DNA of 64,000 nucleotides from Sinotaia quadrata (lineage: Eukaryota > Mollusca > Gastropoda > Architaenioglossa > Viviparidae), in NCBI GenBank assembly GCA_028829895.1, contig CM054182.1, positions 86,201,546-86,265,545 of the forward strand, in the 5' to 3' direction. Shown here in pieces: positions 22,801 to 34,507 of this stretch. Both the position numbers and the translations under genes were made by a program. The notes beneath the pieces are model-generated. The model was given only the letters and a program-made list of their open reading frames with translations. It was not told the DNA's origin and made no database searches. The first letter of the stretch is position 1; every line of letters begins with the position of its first letter.

Positions 22801-22995
22801 TTTAATTCAGAGTTAACATCCATTAATGTTCTCTGAATAAGTCTGAGATACCTACTGCTTTTACATTCCACAGTTTAATTCCATAGAGTTAACATCCATT
22901 AATGTTTAATTCCATAGAGTTAACATCCATTAATGTTTAATTCCATAGAGTTAACATCCATTAATGTTCTCTGAATAAGTCTAAGATACCTACTG
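22780..22995. repeat. Tandem duplications beside the LINE tail
   Basis: A segment with cttttacattccacagttta plus attc, gagttaacatccattaatgt and ctctgaataagtct occurs twice, about 75-150 bases apart, with an inner 33-base unit (taattccatagagttaacat plus ccattaatgttt) present three times. The duplicated tctgcttttacattccacag belongs to the LINE fragment, so the duplication post-dates insertion. Confidence 0.8.
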
Positions 22996-23327
22996 CGCAT
23001 CATGAGCTCACGAATTTGATGAATAGTGTTTCAGGCTACATTGTCCGGACATTATGATAGACAGTAAGAAATAAGCAAGATCTCTCGCATTAGTCTCTTC
23101 TACATTCCCACTATATCATCCATCCATCCATTCATCCATCTTTAATAAATTACACTCTTTGAATAAATACTGTTACATAATTAACTTACTATTACCCACT
23201 AGCAATAATACTAGTTCCCATGCAGTGATATTGTTAACCATTACTGTAATATAAATATGAATATTTAAATGCCACTGCATTATAAATAAAATAAAACGTA
23301 CTGAAAGAAAATAATTCGACGATAAAC

Positions 23328-23418
<91 letters not shown>

Positions 23419-23420
23419 AC
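23328..23420. repeat. (GAAA)n microsatellite, about 92 bp
   Basis: About 23 uninterrupted gaaa units, purine-only on the plus strand. Confidence 0.97.
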
Positions 23421-24325
23421 AGTGCAGACAAACGACAAACTAATAAATCACCGGATAATTGTGCAAAGCAAGCGATTATTGCTAGTGACAAAGTGGCCAA
23501 CCACATAACGTCTATTTTCTGTCATAAGCTCATGCTCAGAGATGTAGAGAAGAGTTGTTCATGGCCTTCGTGCATCAATAGACGGCTGTGATGGATCTCT
23601 GCTTTTGTTTCACGTATAGACAGGACAAGGTCACATTATTTATCCAGGGACATCACTCTACTTGTGCTGCGCTACGCGAAATAATGGTAGACACAGCAGG
23701 GTGTATGAGACTGGAATAGTAACGGCTGGTGTGACGCGGATCTTTGCTTGGTGTACTTTTTTGGAGATGGGTTTCAATCCCAGAAAGGAGAGTAAGTTAC
23801 AAATATGCTGAAGTAAGTAGTTTTCTGTAACGCTAAGAGGGTTCAGTGCTCTTGTACTATAATAGAGTTGAGTACTTAAGTACAGTTAAATGCTATTTTA
23901 ATAACTCCTGACATACACTAACATCGTTACTACATACAACCACACACGCACATACACATACATATATTTAGTAGATATAATTAAAAATACAGTAACAAAT
24001 TCATCAGTTATATTGAACTTACTGCTACAAGTACACCAAAATGACCCCAAAGCGGATTTTCTCAATATTCAATCAAACAACAGAATTCAACGCTAACGAC
24101 ACAGAATACGCCTCTCAGCTGTGAATAAATATTCCACTAACTTGGGTATAATTACATGAGCAAACTTTGTCAAGTTTAAAAAAGTGTAATTGTGCCTATG
24201 CTAGAGGGATATGTATCCACATCTGAGGGACGTTCGCTTTTAGAACTTACAGCTGTTCCAATTAAAACTAACTAGCCATAAGACAAACTGCGTGATGCTT
24301 ATATCAAGCTACATTTTAAACAAAT
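23421..24325. other. Unique sequence, no gene seen
   Basis: The 23500-23770 part is less AT-rich. No exon with plausible splice sites was found. Confidence 0.5.
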
Positions 24326-24329
24326 ATAT

Positions 24330-24480
24330 TTTAAAAAGAATATGTAAAACTATTCCCAGCAACACAATTGTAAAAGTATGGTGCAAAATTAAACATTTTA
24401 AACTTTACAAATATTTTTTTTAAAAAAAAATGTAAAACCATTCCCAATAACACAATTGTAAAAGTATGGTGCAAAACTAA
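24330..24480. repeat. Tandem duplication, about 85-90 bp x 2
   Basis: tgtaaaactattcccagcaa plus cacaattgtaaaagtatggtgcaaaattaaac is followed by a second copy with ccattcccaataac, joined by a T/A-rich stretch. Confidence 0.85.
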
Positions 24481-24488
24481 ACAAAACC

Positions 24489-24535
24489 AAAAAAAAAAAA
24501 AAAAAAGGTGGGGGGGGGGGGCTGGGGTGGGGAGT
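24489..24535. repeat. Poly-A followed by poly-G run
   Basis: An A run of about 18 leads into a G-rich run with a 13-base G stretch and further ggg blocks; on the plus strand it could form a G-quadruplex. Confidence 0.85.
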
Positions 24536-24724
24536 GTGAAGGAACTAACAAAATAACAGTATTCGGGCTTTCGCAAGGAAGGATAACTCCAGAATAGAGA
24601 CGTGTATATAATTAGAAACAAATATGAGCTTATAGTCACATCGAAAGGACAAAATTTAAATTAGAGATGTTACAGTAATGTAACAAACACACATCCATTT
24701 CAACAATACCGACAATACTGTGCA

Positions 24725-24726
<2 letters not shown>

Positions 24727-24768
<42 letters not shown>
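24727..24768. repeat. (GT)n microsatellite
   Basis: About 20 GT units. Confidence 0.95.
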
Positions 24769-24770
<2 letters not shown>

Positions 24771-24828
24771 AAAATTAATCATCCAGTTCTCTTTGTTTTC
24801 AATTATTTTTCTGTTGTATTTGGTGAGA

Positions 24829-24891
<63 letters not shown>

Positions 24892-24948
24892 CGTGTGTGT
24901 GTGTGTGTGCGTGTGTGTGTGTGCGTGTGTGTGTATGTGTGTGTGTGG
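24829..24948. repeat. (GT)n microsatellite, about 120 bp with GC interruptions
   Basis: Long GT run with tgcgtgcg interruptions in its right half. Produces Cys/Val frames that are not genes. Confidence 0.97.
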
Positions 24949-25129
24949 TATTATTTCTCTGTGTGCATATTGCATGTATGTGTTGTTTTACAATTTCTTC
25001 ACAAGCTCTTTCCTCTTTTATGAGACTGAAACCTAAATACGGGTCTGCAAATTAATGATGTTTCTAAAACATCTTAAATGCATTTTCAAACACTCTCACA
25101 AAGTCTTGGAGCTTGCCAATACCACAACA

Positions 25130-25600
25130 GACAGTAAACGCTCTACAGGGGAGATAACACTGCCACCCCCCAAATTTTTAAAAAAAAATAGTGGAAATAG
25201 AAAGGACACTTCCATCTCAGGAACGAACATCGCTTCAAGGGTGCCACTGAAAAAAACCTTTCGAGTGTAACCACCAAAACAAGGGCGGAGCACTCCGACA
25301 TTATTATACCATCGGAGCGATTTTCCCCCCAGGGTTTCCCGGCGCGGCCCGACGGGGTGAGTGACAGGGGCCCGAGGACCCGGATAACGCCTTGTCAATT
25401 TCTAGGCCCTAGTCGATCGCACTCGGACGTGGAGTCTTTTCTGATCCTTTCACACGAAGCACGCACGCACGACTAATTAAAGTGGTTTAAAGTGTTTGTA
25501 CACAAACACGGACTCGGATGTGGAACGCCAAAACAGAGACCTAACACCCGCTCCGTACCAGCATTCTCCTTGGATGCTGATGAGAGGAAAATTAAAAGTA
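25130..25600. other. Locally GC/CpG-rich unique block
   Basis: 25270-25400 has tttcccggcgcggcccgacg and several CpGs. Short frames on both strands have no recognisable protein. It may be a small CpG island or a conserved element. Confidence 0.3.
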
Positions 25601-25899
25601 CAGCACTAGTGAGAAAATTGCATAAAGGCTTGTTTAAAAGCAGGAGTTAAGAAAAAACTAAAAACAAATTAAAAGAAATTGTTAGGCAACAGAAGTAAAG
25701 CTTTTAAATCTGAGCGAAATTTGTTTTTAGAAAACAATCAGCACAAGACAAACACTAAAAAAAAAAAAAAAAGTAAACATGAAGATGATGAGAGTGTGAG
25801 AGAAGAGGAAAAGTTGAGAGAAAAGGAAGAAGTGTGCTAGAGATAAGAAAAGAAATTATTCATGAGATTGTTTTCAAGCATATGTACGTCTGTTTGAAC

Positions 25900-26480
25900 A
25901 AACGTTACCTTACCGATCAGCCAACCAGCTCACCAATCAACCAACCATCAAACAACCAGCCAGCCAATCACCCAAGAAACTAATCAATCAACAAGCCATT
26001 CAATCAGTCAACAAAACAACATGAGAAGATATGAACAGCCACCCTACAAACTAACAGGCAGCCTACAAACTAAGAGCCAAGAAACCAACAGTCAAACAAG
26101 AAACTAGTACGCAGCCTGTCTGTCAAGAAACAAAACTAATAGCCATCCAAAGAACTAGCTGTTTGTCAAGAAACTAATAGCCAGCATACAAATTGTCTGT
26201 CAAGAAACTAATAGCCAGCATACAAACTGTCTGTCAAGAAACTAATAGCCAGCATACAAACTGTCTGTCAAGAAACTAATAGCCAGCATACAAACTGTCT
26301 GTGAAGAAACTAATAGCAAACCTACAAATTAACAGTCAGTCAAGAAACTAGTGGCCAGCTTAAAAACCAACAGTCAGTCAAGAAACTAATGGCTAGCCTA
26401 CAAACTAACAGTCATCCAAGAAACCCAAAGCCAGTCTACAGACCTAAACCCAATCTTCAAACAAACCAGCAAATAACTAG
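25900..26480. repeat. Minisatellite, 34 bp core with degenerate flanks
   Basis: ctgtctgtcaagaaactaat plus agccagcatacaaa repeats cleanly about four times around 26185-26310; looser relatives (caaccagc, aagaaacta, cagtcaagaaa) extend from about 25915 to 26480. Confidence 0.9.
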
Positions 26481-26939
26481 TTATTTTAATAACCAGCCAA
26501 CCAGCCATCATGTTCGCCAACCACCCATCATACCAGTCACCCAGCTTTATAACAAGAAAATAGCCTAATCATCCAATTTAGTCGGGTCAATTTCTATCTA
26601 ACCAATCAACCAACTAATCGGTCAACTTACGAAGCTAATAACAGAGTTAACAATTCAATTAGCGTTAATTACCTAATTCAATATATATTAGGTATCACGA
26701 GTGCTAAATCAGGTTATACAAAGACACAAAGTAAACGCTGGCAGTCGTGAATATAACTTCTCCAAAATATCCCAATAAAAAGCAAAAGAAATTCCAGCCA
26801 TTGAATACCAAGAGACACAGAGAAAACCTCATCATATTACTTATGAAAAAGATGAAGAGCTGACACCACCAATCAATAACGATGACAACACAGACATCAA
26901 CGTAGTCATCAAACAATCAATGAAGTCATTCATTACCAA

Positions 26940-27150
26940 ACTATCAACGCATCATCATCAGACAATCAACACACTACCAAACAATCAACACTAACAAACA
27001 ATCAACACACTACCAAACAATCAACACTAACAAACAATCAACACACTACCAAACAATCAACACTACCAAACAATCAACATTACCAAACAATCAACACATC
27101 ATCATCAAACAATCAACACACTACCAAACAATCAAGTGGACTTCACTCAA
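26940..27150. repeat. Minisatellite, aacaatcaacac-type units
   Basis: caaacaatcaacacactacc and caaacaatcaacactaacaa alternate about eight times. Confidence 0.9.
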
Positions 27151-27154
27151 CAGT

Positions 27155-27250
27155 TAATGTGATATCACCAGTCAATTAACGTGATATCATCAATCAACTA
27201 ACGTGACATCACCAAAGAATTAACGTGATATCATCAAATAATTAAGTATA
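27155..27250. repeat. Short repeat with gtgatatcac cores
   Basis: Four units of about 30 bases containing ttaatgtgatatcaccagt or ttaacgtgatatcatcaa. The gtgatatcac core is itself palindromic. Confidence 0.8.
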
Positions 27251-27810
27251 AAAAATATCACCGACACGTAGATATAACCGAACAAAAGAATCACAAAAAT
27301 GTAAACTACTTACAATAAACAAAATTAAACTAATTTTTAAAAAATAACGAGAGAGGAAACAATCGTGTTGCTATCGGAATGAATAATTAAGAGAAAAACC
27401 CATCATAATAATTATTATAATTATATCCAGGTCACGGGTTTCACAAAGAATTGACAGCAAGTAGTGTTTTATAAAGGTCAAAGGTCAAAGGACGTCGGGG
27501 ATATACATGCAAGCTTAAAGTATTGTCTTTTTAATTGGTTCATTTCATTTATTTATATCATTGCTTATTTATTACTCTCATGCTTTCGTTTATATTTACC
27601 ATCGAGTTTCTACCAACGTGACGTTCTGTCAGGGTTTTGATAAAGAATCATCCACGTGAGTTAAGTAAGACACCAATCATCTGTGACGAGACAAAAAACA
27701 AAACAGGAAGCCAACACAACGTCACTGGCAAACATCAATCGAAAGTGGTGTATGTTACCTTTAATTCTTCCCGGGCGTCGCTGAAAAAATCCAACGTACG
27801 GTCCGGGTAC

Positions 27811-28032
27811 CTGCTGAAATGGATTGTGGTAGTGACCCAAGGCGGGGCGGAGGTAGCTAGCGGGTGTGCCCGACCCTGCACCCGTCTCGGGGGTCTGTCC
27901 CAGGCCGCCTGAGTAGGCACACGACGGGGGAAAGTCGTGACAGGAAAATTCATACTTGCAGTGCGGGTTTACCTGGCCGTAAGTGTTATGGTAACTGTAG
28001 GGCACTCCGTCGCCAAAGTATAACATTTCCAT
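27811..28032 (-). CDS. Candidate first coding exon, transcription-factor-like protein (exon A)
   Basis: Minus-strand open frame of 74 codons from an ATG at 28032 with A at -3 and G at +4; a second ATG lies two codons on. The peptide opens MEMLYFGDGVPYSYHNTYGQ, then has a Cys/Phe stretch (residues 24-40), a Gly/Thr/Ser-rich linker (41-58) and an aromatic/His end finishing PFQQ. It has no signal peptide or membrane segment; Tyr/His/Pro/Gly-rich N-termini are common in developmental transcription factors, which is the only basis for the suggested class. The exon is closed at CAGCAG|GTACCC (donor at 27810), phase 0, matching the phase of the open frame at 1924. The frame stays open beyond this donor; a second donor AAAG|GTAACA at 27758 would give phase 1. 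The flanks are CpG- and GC-rich, unlike the surrounding AT-rich DNA. I do not recognise the family. A chance open frame cannot be excluded without transcripts or homologues. Confidence 0.5.
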
Positions 28033-28690
28033 TCTTTAATCGTGATTGCTCGCTTTTATAGCAAAGTAAAACAATGTTGTAGTCACTCTATCAAACAGGA
28101 TCGGTGGGGAGGGGGGATGTGCAAAAACAACATGAAGAAATTGGAAGCAGAGACAAGAAAATTAAAAACAAAAGATCAGGAGAAGGGTGGGGAATATGCC
28201 GGGAGGTAGTTTCACGCTACGCTGAGTGCAACAGTCGCGGTTTACTGACCCGAGTGCCACGTGCAAAGATAAAAGACACTCAAGCACTGGCCCTGCGGTT
28301 TCCAAAACAACACATTCCATCCCAAACCACAAGGCCTGGAGAACACACTGGAGCGAGACTGTGCATCAGACGGCGGCACAGGGGTCTATCATGCTGCCGA
28401 TAACTGGCAGAGCCTGGCGATGCTGAAGTCGTGCGATCAGCGCTAAACTCAATCGATTCGTATACCTAGAAACACCTTTTCAGGATCGCCCATGTGGCAA
28501 GCACCCCCCCTTGTCACATCTTCGCCACAAACGCTCTTTCCTACCCCCTGCGCTACCGAGCGCAATCGCTTGGCTCAACACCCGCGGGCAGAGAAATGGC
28601 ACCCCATCAGCACGGCACTTTTTCTGGCAAGCGGGCGTGGCTTGTGCACGTGGAAAGCAAGGCAGCAAACACACGCACACCCCACCCCAA
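28033..28690 (-). promoter_or_regulatory. Promoter-like region upstream of exon A
   Basis: Immediately upstream of the exon A ATG on the minus strand is TATAAAAG at 28060-28053, only about 21-28 bases before the ATG, so it would serve as a TATA box only with almost no 5' UTR. Further upstream (28100-28680) the sequence is unique and CpG-containing, and ends in a (GT)n tract. No other element is recognised. Confidence 0.3.
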
Positions 28691-28719
28691 CAGAGTCGAC
28701 ATGAAATACGATGATCCTC

Positions 28720-28756
28720 TGTATGTGTGTGTGTGTGTGTGTGCGCGTGCGCACGC
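28720..28756. repeat. (GT)n/(GC)n microsatellite
   Basis: tgtgtgtgtgtgtgtgcgcg plus tgcgcacgc. Confidence 0.9.
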
Positions 28757-29150
28757 AATTACTGCCGTGAAAGAAAGTATAAAGTAGAGAGTGACTGTAT
28801 ATCATTGTGATTTCGGTAAGAAGGAATGCTAGACATATCGGCAGAAACACGTCAGCGGCAAGCAATTTAAAATGCAGCGCATATTGTCTCGTGTGAACCA
28901 GAGCTGACGTTGACAGAAGTGAGCACAGATCAGTGTGAGCAGAACATTTCAAAACGAGTTGAGATATAATTTTCTAATATTAAAGCCGGCTTTGAGCGGA
29001 CGAATTCAGATATCGTTTATACTTACACACACGGCTATTTTAGACACATCTAGACAGCTGCGCTCTTTCGCTTAGTCCATTTATCTTTTGTTGTGTGAAA
29101 TGATTTGCATACGAGCATTATGCACCTGTCAGTCATATATATAACCTTAC

Positions 29151-29159
29151 CACACACAC

Positions 29160-29244
<85 letters not shown>
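29151..29244. repeat. (CA)n microsatellite, about 94 bp
   Basis: A nearly pure CA run with one cgca interruption near 29163. Confidence 0.97.
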
Positions 29245-29246
<2 letters not shown>

Positions 29247-29374
29247 TTTTATACACCCCTCAGTGAAACTACCCACTTAAAATCTCCCCTCCTTCTTCCA
29301 ACTTGTTCGTTCATCTATCTGCAGGACACACCAAAACAACTAAACCTACCAAACTACAAGACACGTTAGTCAGC

Positions 29375-29645
29375 AAATTTGTCGCGCGAGCCGTCCCTCC
29401 ATCAGGTTCGTCCTCTTCTCAAGGCGCGCTGTCGGTCTGGTGTTACCGAGATCTGTCGAGTGCCTGAGAGGGAACATGAATTTTCATGGCCGCACAAAGA
29501 CATTGGCCGCGTGACGAATGCGGCATTGGCGAGCGCTGCTTCACCGGTCTCCGCTAGCGTCCATCATACATACAGCAGGGGAGAGCATCAGTATGCAAAT
29601 GGCCGAAACTGACACCTTAACCCAGCCGGCCTGTAGCGACGAGCG
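29375..29645. promoter_or_regulatory. Unique CpG-containing island with octamer motif
   Basis: Non-repetitive sequence with many CpGs and ATGCAAAT (POU octamer) at about 29591. It has an open plus frame at 29379-29612, but the translation has no recognisable domain. It may be a conserved element about 1.3 kb upstream of exon A; function inferred. Confidence 0.25.
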
Positions 29646-30505
29646 ATGATCGGGTTAGATATTAGCACAATTGTTTGCTTTCTTCACACACCCAAGAAAC
29701 GTGCGCGCACATACACATGCACGCGTGTGTGTACGTGTATTTGTGATTGTGTTGTACTAATGAATAATTGGATATTTGTGCGCACGTGCATGTTGATAGC
29801 TAAGTACGTGATTGTAAATATGTGGAAACTGTGAAAGTGAGTGTGAATGTATGTACATTTATATGCATATGTGAATGTGTATGTACAGGGAAATGTGCGT
29901 GAGTGAATGTGTGTGCACGAAAATGTTTGCGTGTTAAAAGTGTATGATGGAAAATTTTCACGGTCTGTTTTATTTGAATATGCTTTTTATGATTAAAATA
30001 GAAGCCAACAATTTGCATCTCTCTCATACACACACACAACGAAATAAAATGTAAACAACGCACCAAAACAACCCCCAAACTAAATAGTTTGAAAGAAGAG
30101 ACAAGAAAAACCAAGAAAAAGCCTGTCGTGCACAGAACAGTAGAGAACAAGGAATTAGCGTTGTGAGGACATTTGCAGCAAGGCCCTCGCGAGTTTAATT
30201 TCATTAAGGAAAGAGATGAGAAAACCCGAACGCACGCACCACACGCACTGGTATTGGTCATGAGAGGGTGTAAGTTGTTTTTGGACCTTAGTTGTTATTA
30301 ATGAATTTCCAAATATTTTGTTCTTGTCTCACCACGTATATTAATAAATCTCGGGGAAGGTCATCAAAGACACGTCATGGATCTTCAGGAATGTTTTGAT
30401 TCCAAATTATGTTACCCGATTTTCAAATGATGGTGAGGGCTGAGGTGGACCGGAAGCCGCGATAGTATTGGGCATGTGTGAGGTCAGGGGTGTGTGAAAT
30501 GTATG
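29646..30505. other. Unique sequence with GT/GC-rich stretch, no gene seen
   Basis: 29700-29930 is rich in gtgtg and gtgcgt variants. The minus frame 29800-30261 encodes Thr/His-rich sequence from the same bias and is not considered a gene. Confidence 0.5.
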
Positions 30506-31310
30506 ACGGGAAGTTACACTTTGTGTTCACGAATTTATGTCATCAATTACAAATTTTATGATTTGACTAATTCATTTTAGGTGATCGCAAATTCACTTTA
30601 GTATACTGCCATTTGATTTTATATACTTTTCTTTTTCATGATTGCGTGAATTCATTTTATAATATAACAAATTCATTTATTACCACATAATAATGTTTGG
30701 ATATCACACACTGCTTTTATATCACACGTTAATCTTACGATATCACAAATTCAGTTAATTAGTCATTTTATCACACAGTCATTTAATGAAATAACAAACA
30801 CATTTTATGATATAGCACATTCATTTTATAATATCAAATTTGCATTGTATACCACAGGTTAATTTTATTATATAAATTCATTTAGAGATATAACAGATTT
30901 ATTGTATAACATAACTAAGTCTTTTCATGATTTCACAAAATTATTTTATATCACAAATTTATTTTAAATACACCAGGTTCATTACATGATATCAGAAATC
31001 CGTCATACTATCACAAAAGCATTTGTAATTCCTCAAAGTTCATATAATACTATTACCAATTTAAATTATTTATGATATATACTATCACAAATTCACTTTC
31101 TTACGTCACCGATTGTTTTATATAATAAATTCAGTGCATCTGTGATATAATAAATTCGAATTGTACTATAAAATTAATTTATGCTGTCCTATATTTTATT
31201 TATTGATAAACAAAATTAATTTTATGACAAATTAAAAAAAACTTTATGTACTAATTCGAAGTTGTAGTCTTATTATTGATTTCACAAATTCACATGTGAT
31301 ATATTGTGAT
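30505..31310. repeat. Degenerate AT-rich array, about 25-35 bp units
   Basis: About 25 loose copies of atatcacaaattcattttat with variable spacing over 800 bases. Very diverged. Confidence 0.75.
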
Positions 31311-31729
31311 ACCATAAGATCAACCAATGGGAATAGTTTGAATTTGTCATATTAAAAATAAATACATCAGAGAAAAGCAAGTGAATTTGTTAACCATTCC
31401 CGTGGATGCCAAAGCTAGGAGTAACTAAAGGCAAAACGAGTTATGGAACCTGTTAGAAACATTACTCATCGCTGTCTCTCCGCGTGTCTGTGAATGTGAA
31501 AAAAAGGAAACTTAGCAGCGTCTTTATGCAGTCGAAAATAATTTTTGGATTCTCAAATAAACGAAGCCAACACATGTTTTAATTTCAAAACTGAAAGAAC
31601 TGATCAGTTATCTGTCTATTATTGTATGTGTGTCATGTGCGTGATTTGTTGCTAGATTTTAAATAGTGAAATTATAAACAAAAATAATAAATGACTTGTC
31701 GAAAATACTTATATCGATACATTATTAAT

Positions 31730-31990
31730 TAGAACGTACCCAATACATAGCATATACTATAAGAACGGACCCATGTGTAACGCATTAAATAATAAAGTAC
31801 CCATTGCATGACACATTAAATAATAAAAGACCCATTGTGTAACGCATTAAATAAGAAAAGACCCACTGTGTAACGCATTAAATAAGAAAAGACCCATTGC
31901 ATGACACATTAAATAAGAAAAGACCCATTGTGTAACGCATTAAATAAGAAAAGACCCATTGCATGACACTTTAAATAAGAAAAGACCCAC
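31730..31990. repeat. Minisatellite, 31 bp x about 8
   Basis: aagaaaagacccattgtgta plus acgcattaaat; two variants alternate (ttgtgtaacgcatta and ttgcatgacacatta). Confidence 0.95.
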
Positions 31991-33290
31991 GCGGATGTCG
32001 GCCATAAACTAGCAACTATCAATTACTGATTATTAATATAGAAAAAGAAATAATAGAAACACAATGAGCTTAAATTGCCCAATGGTTCGACCGACCATCA
32101 CAATAATTTGACCTAAGGTCTAATCAACACATCCACATTCAAAAACTGGAGCAATTTGAAAAAGAATTTCCACTGATGTTATATTACTGATGAATCCTTT
32201 TGCTTGCCAACTAGAGGTATCACAAATGGCTACCTCGATTCTCTTTCAAGTAAGAAGAGAGGAAGTGGAATTTGAGATTTAGAACCTTCAAAATGACATT
32301 ATTCTAAAATTGTGCGCAGCAGAGGACAATTTTTGGAATCCAGTTGATCATAAAGGATTTCTCCCTTTAAAAAAAAAATGTAGAATATAAAATAAAATCT
32401 TATTTCGATACAACGTATCTACGTAAAGCTGTTTTCATCTATGAACATAATAAAATAAAAATACACGTCTTGTACAATTGTTTACAAACGGGAATATCAT
32501 TTTACCCTCCAACTGCGAAAAACTGGCTGATGAAATGCAGTGCCAAAATCCACACTGACTTATTAAAAAAAAACACGTGAATTAATAATACATTTTCTCC
32601 ATTCAGTGCCATTGAGCCCTTATGATTAAAACGTGTGCTTAACTTTTTTCCTACTTGTAAGCTTGATTATTGAAATCCAGATACACGCTACAGTACAAAG
32701 ACTATTTTTAATTAACATATCGGGTTATCTGTGTTAAAGTAAGAATAATAAATGTACTTCGATCACTAGTTCAAAAACATATTTTTTTTAATTTTAAAAA
32801 TAAATAAGGTGAAAGACTGCTTTTATGAAATATATATAATAAACTACTTTATATATAATAAACTACTTAATTTATCTTCCGGAAACATTCAAAGAGCGAG
32901 AACTCGCACAGGAATAGTGAAATAGTAAATGCCGAATAATTTAATGAAAGCGCTGAACGTGTCAAGTAACCTGTTTAATGCTATAGCTTCGTAAGTTGCG
33001 TATTACTAAATGTTTTACATATTATTTAAGGTCCAATACAAAATTTGCTTTGAAGAATTGTTGACGTTCTCCACACTCTTGTAAATATTTCAAAGCGCTC
33101 CAACACAAGAAGGATGAGGACCAGTGCTCTAACATAAAGGAGCAGATCTACAAACAGGCAGGTGCACAAACACAACGGACGCAAAGGAGAAAAGAAAAAG
33201 AGACCCAAGCAAATTTAAAAGAGCAGTAGAGTACCTGGCCTAAACAATCAAAACAAAAACAGATTATTTTTACACCCCCCCCCCCCCATC
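31991..33290. other. AT-rich unique sequence, no gene seen
   Basis: Only a short repeat (tatataataaactactt at about 32833-32870) was noticed. Confidence 0.5.
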
Positions 33291-34255
33291 CCTTTTTTGC
33301 ACTCTAACAAAAATCCCCACTCACCCCGTCTCCCCAAACAAACAAAAAAAAGAAACAACAAAAGGAACTCAGCCAATGCTTTTACAATAATAACCAAAAC
33401 ACGAAAGAATAAAATGGAAAGCGACAGTAGCTTTGTTTTAGTTTTTTATGCGTGCAAGGTAGGGAGAACCAGATCCTAACAACGTCTCTTCATTTCCAAG
33501 TCCCCAAGCGGCGATGTAATAGCGAGCAAAAGCTTACCCAGCTCTCTTCCAGCTCTCCTATTAAGTCCGGCTCTATCCATCATGCCTGCTATGCCTCTGG
33601 CGGCGTCTTGGACAGGACCGTCGTCTCAGAATCGACGAGGATCATTTTCTGCGAGCGCCACTGTTGGCAAATAATCTATTTCAATTCCCTGTCCTCTTCT
33701 TCCTGAAAACTAAAAACTTGTTCGGACGGGCTGAGTACAATAATGACTTCTTGATAATAATGGAAAATTATGGATTTCACTGTTCCTGCTTCAGGCAAAG
33801 AGGGTCATGGGTCAAGGGTCGTGGGTTCTCTTCAAGACAATGACAAAAAGTTGGAGAGATTTCAGGCTTTTGTTTTGCTTGCGTTATCGTCCGGAGTTTA
33901 ATAATATGAAACAAAATTGTTCTTCGGCCTTCTGCCATTTCAGACTTTGCGTCCTCTGCGTGTATGAACAAACCGATGCGAGAGTGTTTGTGAGTGCGTT
34001 CGTGAATACGGCTAAACAAGCAGCCCTGCACACCTGTAGGAAGGTGGTATTTATATTGGTATCCTATTGTATGTTAGGGCACGGATTGAAAGGGAGAGAA
34101 TGAAGTAATGCTTTAAATGAAAAATGTTATGCGTGATTCGTGAAACACTTTGTTCACAAGATCAGTGAGATAAGCCATCAAATATACTCATCTGCTTTTC
34201 TATCAATGTGCCCAATCATACTCTACCCATCCCCAGTCAGTCAGATTAACTTAAT
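33291..34255. other. Unique sequence, no gene seen
   Basis: 33450-33720 is more balanced in composition. Open frames at 33777-34031 (minus) and 33807-34103 (plus) overlap on opposite strands, and neither shows a recognisable motif. Confidence 0.4.
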
Positions 34256-34282
34256 TGTGTGTGTGTGTGTGTGTGTGTGTGT
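34256..34282. repeat. (GT)n microsatellite
   Basis: About 13 GT units, facing a (CA)n tract about 95 bases to the right. Confidence 0.95.
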
Positions 34283-34373
34283 AGTAAAATAAAAGTAAAA
34301 CAAATCACATTTAGAACTGAACGAATATTTTACGTCGAACATTTTTAAAAAGCGTAAATAATTTCGAAAGATG

Positions 34374-34374
<1 letters not shown>

Positions 34375-34413
<39 letters not shown>
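34375..34413. repeat. (CA)n microsatellite
   Basis: About 19 CA units directly followed by cgtgtgttgatgtg. Confidence 0.95.
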
Positions 34414-34416
<3 letters not shown>

Positions 34417-34507
34417 TGTTGATGTGTATATGTGTGCATGTGTGTGTTTGTGCAAATAAAATGAACGTTTTATACGTCAGATTTGTTTCAGTCAGGACAG
34501 AAGTCTA

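Larger units (their letters stand above)
1925..27810 (-). other. Possible 26 kb intron between exons A and B
   Basis: If exons A and B are joined (phase 0 to phase 0), this interval is a single intron. It contains about fifteen separate tandem arrays, several microsatellites, a LINE tail and a few single-copy GC-richer islands, but no other convincing coding exon. The join is an inference from phase and composition only. Confidence 0.3.

Noticed and set aside
28053..28060. TATAAAAG as TATA box for exon A
   Set aside because: It lies only 21-28 bases upstream of the ATG, leaving almost no 5' UTR; not listed as a separate promoter element.
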